Source: Bacteroidota bacterium
GTDB taxonomy: Bacteria; Bacteroidota; Bacteroidia; Cytophagales; Cyclobacteriaceae
Assembly (NCBI GenBank): GCA_024643595.1
Contig: JAHEMS010000173.1
Location: 1 to 7,287, forward strand
Reading direction: 5' to 3'
DNA: 7,287 bases
The notes beneath the pieces are model-generated. The model was not told the DNA's origin and ran no database searches. It worked only from the letters and a program-made list of their open reading frames with translations. This document shows, in pieces, positions 1 to 6,878 of the stretch; position 1 is the stretch's first letter; each line of letters starts with the position of its first letter. Both the position numbers and the translations under genes were made by a program.

Positions 1-1
1 G

Positions 2-586
2 TACGAAGTAGGCGTAACCGGTGGCAATGAATTTCTAATTTTCGATGTTCCTCAGATCGGTCGTTTTGGTTTATCCATTTGCTACGACATGTGGTTCCCT
101 GAAACATCCCGAACCCTGGCCGTAAATGGAGTAGAAGTAATTCTACATCCCACACTCACAGCTACGATTGACAGAGATATCGAACTTGCCCTGGTGCAGG
201 CTACCGCCGCTACCAATCAATGTTTTGTATTTGACATTAATGGACTAGGTGATGGCGGAACAGGCCGCTCACTTATTTGTGGTCCGGATGGAAGGGTGCT
301 TCATCAAGCCAGCACCGGTGAAGAATTAATTCCCATCGAAATCGATGTGGAGCGGGTAAAGCGAAGTCGTGAAATGGGCGTACTCCGACTTGGGCAACCT
401 CTTAAAAGTTTTCGGGACCGGAAAGTTAATTTTGAGATCTATCAGCCAGGCGCTAAAACCCCATACCTGGATACCCTCGGAAAATTAAATAAACCAACAC
501 GATTTGAACAAATCAAAAAAGTGCTTCAAACTGAAGAACCTCCTTCAGTGCCGGACTCGTGGATGAATAAATTAAATAACTTATAA
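2..586 (+). CDS. Carbon-nitrogen hydrolase (nitrilase superfamily), 3' part, truncated by window start
   Basis: The reading frame is open from base 2, 29 codons before the first ATG at base 89, so that ATG is internal and the true start lies outside the window. The visible 194 residues are the C-terminal two thirds of a nitrilase-fold amidase. The nucleophile is the Cys of the motif SICYDMWFPE (residue 27 of the visible part, bases 80-82), preceded by the usual strand GRFGL. The Glu and Lys of the Glu-Lys-Cys triad would lie upstream. Further family marks are ATNQCFVFDING, GRSLICGPDGRVL and a C-terminal LKSFRDRK helix. Members hydrolyse non-peptide C-N bonds (amides, N-carbamoyl groups, nitriles) in the cytoplasm. 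The downstream basic amino acid decarboxylase makes an amide or carbamoyl-amine substrate plausible, for example N-carbamoylputrescine, but no agmatine deiminase is visible. The superfamily call is secure; the substrate is not known. Confidence 0.9.
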   Translation, partial: YEVGVTGGNEFLIFDVPQIGRFGLSICYDMWFPETSRTLAVNGVEVILHPTLTATIDRDIELALVQATAATNQCFVFDINGLGDGGTGRSLICGPDGRVLHQASTGEELIPIEIDVERVKRSREMGVLRLGQPLKSFRDRKVNFEIYQPGAKTPYLDTLGKLNKPTRFEQIKKVLQTEEPPSVPDSWMNKLNNL

Positions 587-603
587 ACTTAAATTGATAA
601 AAT

Positions 604-1014
604 ATGAAGACATCAGTAAAACAGGTGAAGAAAGAAAAGCCATTGAATTTAAAACACTATGTTAACTGGTTTGAGATACCTGCTTATAACTTCGACCGTG
701 CCGTTGCTTTTTACAATATGATATATTCAATTACCATGGAGACCTCTGAAATTAATGGATACGCGATGGGCTTTTTCCCTGCGAAAAGTGGAATCGGCGG
801 GGCCATTGTGCGAGGAGAAGGATGTATTCCAAATACAACAGGGCCACTCCTCTATCTCAATGGAGGTAAAGATCTGAACATAGTATTATCAAAAATTGAA
901 ATGGCCGGTGGGCGTATTATCATGGATAAAACACTGATTAATGAAATGGTGGGATACTTCGCGTTGTTTATCGATACCGAAGGGAATCGATTGGCCCTTC
1001 ATTCCAAAAACTAA
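604..1014 (+). CDS. VOC-superfamily (glyoxalase/dioxygenase-fold) protein
   Basis: This 136-residue protein has a lysine-rich lead of about 17 residues and then one VOC module of two beta-alpha-beta-beta-beta halves. The first half opens with YVNWFEIPAYNFDRAVAFY (residues 19-37), the typical strand and helix of the 'predicted enzyme related to lactoylglutathione lyase' group. The second half closes with GYFALFIDTEGNRLALHS, the usual C-terminal strand pair. In glyoxalase I a metal-binding His sits near the first strand; here the aligned position appears to be Trp22, as in many members of this group, so classic glyoxalase I activity is not supported. The gene lies 17 bases after the hydrolase and 47 before the decarboxylase, on the same strand. 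The leader is AT-rich without a Shine-Dalgarno, and the gene ends in two in-frame TAA codons. Its role in the cluster is unknown; it could be a small-molecule binding or isomerising enzyme. Confidence 0.85.
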   Translation: MKTSVKQVKKEKPLNLKHYVNWFEIPAYNFDRAVAFYNMIYSITMETSEINGYAMGFFPAKSGIGGAIVRGEGCIPNTTGPLLYLNGGKDLNIVLSKIEMAGGRIIMDKTLINEMVGYFALFIDTEGNRLALHSKN

Positions 1015-1061
1015 TAAATCAGCAAATCATCAATACTCACTACTAATTACGAGATCAACCA

Positions 1062-3845
1062 ATGAATAAGGCGAAACAAAAATCCGGACAATTCTATAAT
1101 ATAGGTCAACTCAGAACAGAACTCTGGACCGAGTTAAAATTGAGTTCTTACCGTCTATCTAAAAAAAATAAAGCTGAGCAACAGGCCGGGAAGAGCCATA
1201 TGTTGCAAGCCATCAAAAACCTGCAGGAGGTCGAACAATACTTCGCGTTTCCAGGAGTAGATATAATGGAATCTTTAACGGGATTTATCCGGCATGACGA
1301 ATTTCAAATACTGCACAATTCCATAAAGGAAATCCTGCGATTGCTGGTAAGCGAAGACTATCGGCAAAATCCTGATATTTTATCGTTTGCGTCATTATTG
1401 AGAAAGAAAGAAAACAAAGCAACCTCCACCATAAAGTCAAAGAAAAGATATTTTGAAGTTCTTTTTGTAGATAGTATTTCTCGTCATGATGAACAAGTAA
1501 TCACAAAAAAAATAAATGACGTCCTTGACCCACATGAAAACTTTATCTACCAGATCGTATATGCGAAATCTTTTCAGGATGCACTGCTCGCCCTTAAGGC
1601 AAATCCCAATATTCAGGCATGTATCGTCCGAAATGAAATTCCCTACCAATCAAAAAATATCAATGAAGCCTTAAAGCCTTTCGTCACCAACTTGCTTAAT
1701 GAAAATCATGATGAATATCCGGAATATGAGCTGGGCATAATGCTTGGGCAAGCCATTCGGCAACTTCGTCCTGAAATTGATATCTATTACATCACGGATA
1801 AACCCGTTCAGAATTTACAGGATGTTTCTTTAAAAATCTTTCAACGTATCTTTTATCGGAAAGAAGATGCCCAGGAACTTCATCTAAGTATAATACGCGG
1901 AGTGAAGGATCGGTATGAAACACCTTTTTATACCGCCTTAAAAGAATACAGTCAACAGCCCACTGGCGTTTTTCATGCCATGCCAATTAGCAGAGGCAAT
2001 TCCATATTTAAGTCCAACTGGATTGACGACTTTGGTGAATTTTATGGTCGCAACCTATTTCTGGCGGAAACGTCCTCCACGACCGGTGGCCTTGACTCTT
2101 TACTTCAACCAACCGGACCTTTAAAAAAGGCGCAAGAGTTAGCAGCAAAAGCATTTGGTTCTAAGCGCACGTATTTTTCAACCAATGGCACTTCAACATC
2201 TAATAAAATTGTGTTGCAGGCATTAGTTGAACCCGATAATGTAGTGCTCATTGATAGAGACTGTCACAAATCTCATCATTACGGAATGGTACTCTCTGGG
2301 GCATATGTAACCTATCTCGATTCCTATCCCTTACAAAAATATTCGATGTATGGAGCAGTACCTCTATCAGAAATAAAAGAAAGGCTTTTAACATTAAAGC
2401 GGGCTGGCCGGTTAGACCGCGTAAAAATGCTGCTGCTCACCAATTGCACATTTGATGGGCTGATCTACAATGTAGAACGGGTGATGGAAGAAGTACTGGC
2501 CATTAAACCTGACATCATCTTTCTATGGGATGAAGCGTGGTTTGCGTTCGCAGCATTTTCTCCAACCTACCGGCAACGGACGGCGATGTATGTAGCCGAC
2601 AAGCTTTTTAAAAAATACAAAACGGAAGAATACAAAGAGCAATACAGAAAACACCTAATAGACATTAAGGAAAGAGGTGAAAATGAATTACCATCATTAC
2701 CAAACCCAGAATTAGTGAAGATTCGGGTATACGCTACACAGTCAACACATAAAACACTTTCATCACTTAGGCAAGGTTCCATGATCCATATCTACGATGA
2801 AGAATTTGAACGCAAAGCCGAAACCTCGTTTCATGAAGCCTACATGACGCACACATCAACGTCCGCTAATTATCAAATTCTGGCATCACTTGATATCGGG
2901 AGAAGACAAGTAATCTTTGAAGGTTATGAATTGGTAGAAAAAAGCGTTGAGATGGCAATGCTCCTGAGATCTAAGATTGAGGAACATCCCAAACTCAAAA
3001 AATATTTCAAAATACTTACCATAGCTGATTTGATCCCCGCACAACATCGTCAGTCAGGCCTTACTCAATATTATCATCCGGATACGGGCTGGCAGCCATC
3101 AGAAGAAGCTTGGCGTCATGACGAATTTGTTTTGGATCCAACAAAAATTAACCTGCACGTGGGCAATACCGGGGTGGACGGTGATACATTCAAAAATAAA
3201 TACCTGATGGATCAGTTTCATATTCAGGTTAATAAGACATCCCGAAACACAGTCCTGTTTATGACGAACATTGGCACGACCCGAAGTTCCGTAAGCTATC
3301 TTTTCAGCACGCTATTAAAAATCGCAGAACAAATCGACACCCAGTTTGATTCACTCAACCAGGAAGAAGACCGGATCATGCAAGACAAACTGTATTCATT
3401 GACCGAAGAAGCACCTCCACTTCCTGACTTCAGTTACTTTCATGATTCGTTCAGGGCCGTAGCCGGTATACCCGGTGGCCGCATGCGCGAAGCATACTTT
3501 CTTGCCTATCAGGAATCGAAATGTGAATACGTAAAACTTGAAGCTTGCAGTAAACTTATTGAAGATGGTAAAGAACTGGTTAGTGCCGCCTTCATTATAC
3601 CTTATCCACCTGGTTTTCCCGTTCTTGTTCCTGGTCAAGTAATGACCAAAGAAATCCTGGACTTTTTACAAGTACTGGATGTAAAAGAAATACATGGTTA
3701 CCGACCGGATCTTGGATTGCGTGTTTTTACAGAGGCAGCCCTCAACAGACAACAATCGGGTACCGCACTGATGGGCACATCGGTCATGGGAGGAATGGGC
3801 AATGGAAAAAAAATAAAAACAATGACCTCCAAATCCCATAAGTAA
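1062..3845 (+). CDS. PLP-dependent Orn/Lys/Arg decarboxylase, extended form
   Basis: This is a 927-residue fold-type I decarboxylase of the AdiA/LdcI/SpeC group, which removes CO2 from arginine, lysine or ornithine to give agmatine, cadaverine or putrescine in the cytoplasm. Order of parts: a helical N-terminal extension (about 1-127); a receiver-like 'wing' domain beginning KRYFEVLFVDS (about 129-260); the PLP core; and the C-terminal domain with IPYPPGFPVLVPG. PLP contacts visible are NGTSTSN (375-381, phosphate), His402 in DRDCHKS (ring stacking), Asp490 in DEAW (pyridine nitrogen) and Lys564 in QSTHKT (Schiff base). E. coli relatives are about 710-760 residues. The excess here is the N-terminal extension, a charged insert between DEAW and STHK (about 510-554), and a Gly/Met-rich tail (about 896-927). 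The substrate cannot be chosen from motifs alone. The permease follows after 4 bases, as in decarboxylase-antiporter acid-resistance pairs. No promoter or Shine-Dalgarno is evident. Confidence 0.93.
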   Translation: MNKAKQKSGQFYNIGQLRTELWTELKLSSYRLSKKNKAEQQAGKSHMLQAIKNLQEVEQYFAFPGVDIMESLTGFIRHDEFQILHNSIKEILRLLVSEDYRQNPDILSFASLLRKKENKATSTIKSKKRYFEVLFVDSISRHDEQVITKKINDVLDPHENFIYQIVYAKSFQDALLALKANPNIQACIVRNEIPYQSKNINEALKPFVTNLLNENHDEYPEYELGIMLGQAIRQLRPEIDIYYITDKPVQNLQDVSLKIFQRIFYRKEDAQELHLSIIRGVKDRYETPFYTALKEYSQQPTGVFHAMPISRGNSIFKSNWIDDFGEFYGRNLFLAETSSTTGGLDSLLQPTGPLKKAQELAAKAFGSKRTYFSTNGTSTSNKIVLQALVEPDNVVLIDRDCHKSHHYGMVLSGAYVTYLDSYPLQKYSMYGAVPLSEIKERLLTLKRAGRLDRVKMLLLTNCTFDGLIYNVERVMEEVLAIKPDIIFLWDEAWFAFAAFSPTYRQRTAMYVADKLFKKYKTEEYKEQYRKHLIDIKERGENELPSLPNPELVKIRVYATQSTHKTLSSLRQGSMIHIYDEEFERKAETSFHEAYMTHTSTSANYQILASLDIGRRQVIFEGYELVEKSVEMAMLLRSKIEEHPKLKKYFKILTIADLIPAQHRQSGLTQYYHPDTGWQPSEEAWRHDEFVLDPTKINLHVGNTGVDGDTFKNKYLMDQFHIQVNKTSRNTVLFMTNIGTTRSSVSYLFSTLLKIAEQIDTQFDSLNQEEDRIMQDKLYSLTEEAPPLPDFSYFHDSFRAVAGIPGGRMREAYFLAYQESKCEYVKLEACSKLIEDGKELVSAAFIIPYPPGFPVLVPGQVMTKEILDFLQVLDVKEIHGYRPDLGLRVFTEAALNRQQSGTALMGTSVMGGMGNGKKIKTMTSKSHK

Positions 3846-3849
3846 TTGA

Positions 3850-5295
3850 ATGAATATTGAACCGCAATCTAATCGGGCTGAACTAAAAAAGGGGATCAGC
3901 CGACTCGGTTTTTTTTGCCTCGCATTTGGCGCCATGATTGGCGTAGGCTGGGTAACAGCCATGGGTCCCTGGTTAAAATCAGCAGGCCCATTGGGAGCGG
4001 CCATTGCATTTAGCATTGGAGGACTACTCATGTTGTTTATCGGTTTCTGTTATGCCGAAGTTACAGCCATGCTGCCGTTATCCGGCGGGGAAGTTGCTTA
4101 TGCATACAAAGCATTCGGAACAGGTCACTCTTTTCTGGTAGGCTGGTTTCTTTCGTTTGGATATTTATCGGTATCTGCGTTTGAAGCGATCTCCGTTGGA
4201 AAAATCATCAGTTATATTCTCCCTTCCATTGATCAGTGGCCACTATACGCAATTAATGGAGATACCATCTATGGGTCTCATTTATTGCTTGCCCTCTTCT
4301 TTGTTTCAATCATTACCTATATCAATTATGTTGGCGTGCAAAATTCCATGCGGTTTCAAATTTATCTCACGATAATTTTTTTAATGATCGTACTCGCCGT
4401 TGTCATCGTAGGGTTCTGGAACGGCAAGGTTAGTAATCTTCAACCATTATTCATTGGAACTTCTTCAGCAGAGATAGGCGCTGGAATAATAAGCGTATTT
4501 GCCACTGTACCTTTTTGGCTGGTAGGATTTGACACCATCCCCCAGGGGGCTGAAGAAGCAAAAGAAAATGTGACATACCGCATGATTGGCTTGCTGATTT
4601 TAGTTTCTATAATTGCGGCCGTAGGGTTTTATATTCTTTTAATAGTTAGCACATCCATGGTAGCCGATTGGACATTGCTAACGGAAAAAGAATTGTTTAC
4701 CGCAAGTGCTTTTGAGGTTGCTTTTGAATCAGAATTTTTAGTCAATGGAATTCTTATTGCCATATTAATTGGCTTACTCACTAGCTGGAATGGTTTTTTT
4801 CTTGCCGGATCAAGAGTGCTGTTTGCTATGGGGAGGGGCAGCATCATAGCCCCAACACTTGGGAAATCACATGCAAAATATAAGACACCTTATCTTGCAG
4901 TACTCTTTAGTGGCGTCATCACCTTATTGTCAACGTTACTTGGAAGAGGCGCAATGATCGCCTTTGTTGATGTTGGATCATTTTGTATTGCTGCGGCTTT
5001 TCTGGGTGTCTCTTTTTCCTATCTGAAATTAAAAAAATCATTTCCAGATCAGCTACGTCCTTATAAGGCTCCCGGTGGAAAATGGACAGGTTATGTTGCC
5101 ATAGGTGGTTCAACACTCATTTTATTGGCCATCACCTTACCCGGAAGTCCGGCTGCATTGAAGTGGCCATTAGAGTGGGCCATCTTATTAGGATTATGTC
5201 TTCTGGGTATAATCTTTTGGATAAGCTCACACCAAAGCCGAAAAACAAAATCCAAAGAAGATCGTGATTACCTGATCCTGGAAAAATTTAAATAA
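3850..5295 (+). CDS. APC-superfamily amino acid/amine permease
   Basis: This is a 481-residue inner-membrane transporter with about 12 hydrophobic segments, near residues 17-38, 46-68, 88-120, 142-163, 168-190, 207-232, 244-268, 292-320, 347-363, 368-393, 412-430 and 440-460, and a charged C-terminal tail. Segment 1 carries the broken-helix glycine motif GAMIGVG (27-33), and segment 6 runs into GFDTIPQGAEEAKEN (226-240), the two places that bind the substrate alpha-amino and carboxyl groups in LeuT-fold APC proteins. SWNGFFLAGSRVLFAMGRG (312-330) is the usual segment 8 and loop. The start lies 4 bases after the decarboxylase stop, with no Shine-Dalgarno, so translation is probably coupled. 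By analogy with AdiC and CadB it may exchange the basic amino acid for its amine, but its sequence is not an obvious AdiC. Import of an amine or a conjugate is equally possible. The family is sure; the substrate is not. Confidence 0.92.
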   Translation: MNIEPQSNRAELKKGISRLGFFCLAFGAMIGVGWVTAMGPWLKSAGPLGAAIAFSIGGLLMLFIGFCYAEVTAMLPLSGGEVAYAYKAFGTGHSFLVGWFLSFGYLSVSAFEAISVGKIISYILPSIDQWPLYAINGDTIYGSHLLLALFFVSIITYINYVGVQNSMRFQIYLTIIFLMIVLAVVIVGFWNGKVSNLQPLFIGTSSAEIGAGIISVFATVPFWLVGFDTIPQGAEEAKENVTYRMIGLLILVSIIAAVGFYILLIVSTSMVADWTLLTEKELFTASAFEVAFESEFLVNGILIAILIGLLTSWNGFFLAGSRVLFAMGRGSIIAPTLGKSHAKYKTPYLAVLFSGVITLLSTLLGRGAMIAFVDVGSFCIAAAFLGVSFSYLKLKKSFPDQLRPYKAPGGKWTGYVAIGGSTLILLAITLPGSPAALKWPLEWAILLGLCLLGIIFWISSHQSRKTKSKEDRDYLILEKFK

Positions 5296-5313
5296 CGCTA
5301 ACCAACTATACCC

Positions 5314-6873
5314 ATGAAGTTAACTCCAAAGAAAACTAAAAAGACGGTAAAAAAGTCAAACACTATAACAACATCCAGAAAAGCAGGAAAGACGCAACTT
5401 GCGAAATCATCAAAGTACAAAGTACTAAATGGAATATCTGATATCCGCAGATTTTTTTATAGAAACGAAACGCCCATTTATTTTATCAGCGCTACCAACT
5501 TCAATCTGTTAGGTGCCGATGAGTGGATCAAAGGATTCAAATTCATTTGCTATATCGAATGCTTTGATGGATTGCATCCAAATGTCTTTTCCCCAAAGGA
5601 AGAGATGCCCCACGAAGAATTTGAAAGCATTGAACACATTAACAATTATTTATTGGAACATAAAGAAGTAGCTGACTACATCAAACAACGTGGCGGAAAG
5701 GGAAAAGCGCTCATGCTCATGTTTGACAGCCATACGGAAAAGTTAGCCAGGCGTCTGGGGCTTGAAGTATGCTTCCCTTCAGCCAAAATGAGAAATCATT
5801 TAGACAATAAGGTAAACACGAACCGGATTGCTGAAAAAGCCGGTGTACCATGTGTTCCCTACATTCTATCAAAAGTAAAAAGCTATCAGCACCTCAATAC
5901 ATTAACAAAAAAGAAGTTGGGTACCGACCTGGTCATTCAAACTCCGTTTGGCGATTCAGGGCATACTACCTTCTTCATCTCCAACGAAGCAGAGTGGAGT
6001 AAGTATGCGGACGAAATTGTAAAGGAGAAGGAAGTAAAAATCATGAAGCGTATAAATTGCAAAGGATCGGCCATAGAAGCATGCGTAACACAACATGGAA
6101 CCATCGTAGCCCCACTGATGACCGAATTGGTCGGGTTTAAAGAATTAACTCCCTATAAAGGAGGGTGGTGTGGTAATGAAATCTTTGCTGAAGCTTTTAC
6201 ACCAGCAATTCGGGCACAAGCGAGAAAATACACCAAACAGTTCGGAAATCAATTGCGCAAAGAAGGATACAAGGGGTATTTTGAATTGGATTTTTTGATC
6301 GATCAGGATACGCAAAAAGTATATCTGGGTGAACTCAACCCTCGTATTACAGGAGCCAGTTCAATTACAAACCACGCAGTGTTTGCTTTATCGGATATGC
6401 CCCTATTTTTATTCCACATGATGGAATGGATGAATCAGCCGTATAAAATAAATGTAAATGATATTAACAACCGTTGGTTCAAAGCTGAAAATATTGATTC
6501 CTGGGGCCAACTCGTTATCAAATACACGAATAAGCAAGTGCAGGTAATTACCGAAGCTCCACGTTCTGGTATTTACAAAATGCTCGATGATGGAAGTGTT
6601 AACTATTCAAGAATGGACACGCATCGCAGAGCTGTTGAAACGTTAGACGAAGCTTTCTTTTTGCGCATTAGTCGCAAAGATGATTACTTTTACGAAGGTG
6701 CCGATATGGGCATCCTGGTGATGCGCGGTCGTATGATGACGGACGATTTTGAATTGAAACCTCGTGCCATTCAATGGATCAACGCAATCAAAGGAATGTA
6801 TAAAGCAAAACCATACGTACCAAGTGCTGGCAAGCTGGAAGTAACAGAAATTGGTGGATTTAAAATGATTTAA
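5314..6873 (+). CDS. ATP-grasp carboxylate-amine ligase-like protein ('biotin carboxylase'-type)
   Basis: This 519-residue protein has the ATP-grasp fold. After a Lys-rich tail (12 Lys and 1 Arg in the first 36 residues) comes an N-terminal domain to about 160. The ATP-binding part follows: LDNKVNTNRIAEKAGVP with Lys166; VIQTPFGDSGHTTFF (207-220) as the glycine-rich loop; and LTPYKGGWCGNE. The metal site is ELDFLID with Asp326, then GELNPRITG with Glu340, Asn342 and Arg344. These align with Glu276, Glu288, Asn290 and Arg292 of E. coli biotin carboxylase. The second ATP-contacting Lys of that enzyme (VIIK) is Gln209 here. No biotinyl AMKM motif is present and no carboxyltransferase gene is nearby, so fatty-acid-type carboxylation is unlikely. 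Ligation of a carboxylate to an amine through an acyl phosphate is the better inference. It lies 18 bases after the permease and 5 before the C45 gene. The fold is secure; the reaction is inferred. Confidence 0.85.
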   Translation: MKLTPKKTKKTVKKSNTITTSRKAGKTQLAKSSKYKVLNGISDIRRFFYRNETPIYFISATNFNLLGADEWIKGFKFICYIECFDGLHPNVFSPKEEMPHEEFESIEHINNYLLEHKEVADYIKQRGGKGKALMLMFDSHTEKLARRLGLEVCFPSAKMRNHLDNKVNTNRIAEKAGVPCVPYILSKVKSYQHLNTLTKKKLGTDLVIQTPFGDSGHTTFFISNEAEWSKYADEIVKEKEVKIMKRINCKGSAIEACVTQHGTIVAPLMTELVGFKELTPYKGGWCGNEIFAEAFTPAIRAQARKYTKQFGNQLRKEGYKGYFELDFLIDQDTQKVYLGELNPRITGASSITNHAVFALSDMPLFLFHMMEWMNQPYKINVNDINNRWFKAENIDSWGQLVIKYTNKQVQVITEAPRSGIYKMLDDGSVNYSRMDTHRRAVETLDEAFFLRISRKDDYFYEGADMGILVMRGRMMTDDFELKPRAIQWINAIKGMYKAKPYVPSAGKLEVTEIGGFKMI

Positions 6874-6878
6874 CCTTC

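Noticed and set aside
89..91. ATG at 89 as the start of the hydrolase
   Set aside because: It falls two codons after the catalytic Cys, and the frame is open with conserved family sequence back to the window edge, so it is an internal Met.
1015..1061. Promoter, riboswitch or terminator in the longest intergenic gap
   Set aside because: The 47 bases show no hairpin, no T run and no match to the Bacteroidota promoter pattern; too short for a known riboswitch.
1437..1649. 70-codon open frame on the - strand inside the decarboxylase
   Set aside because: It is opposite the wing domain of a clear gene, with no family motif.
1443..1840. True phosphorylated response-regulator receiver domain in the decarboxylase
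   Set aside because: Although it begins with a receiver-like strand VLFVD, this is the known non-signalling wing domain of Orn/Lys/Arg decarboxylases, and no output domain or kinase is present.
3666..4031. 121-codon open frame on the - strand across the decarboxylase/permease junction
   Set aside because: It lies wholly opposite two well-supported genes, has no recognisable domain, and its composition reads as an antisense shadow.
4157..4375. 72-codon open frame on the + strand in another frame of the permease
   Set aside because: It overlaps conserved membrane segments of the permease; its own translation has no recognisable motif.
5314..6873. Subunit of acetyl-CoA, propionyl-CoA or pyruvate carboxylase
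   Set aside because: No biotin-carrier domain, no carboxyltransferase gene, and departures in the ATP-binding lysine and glycine loop.
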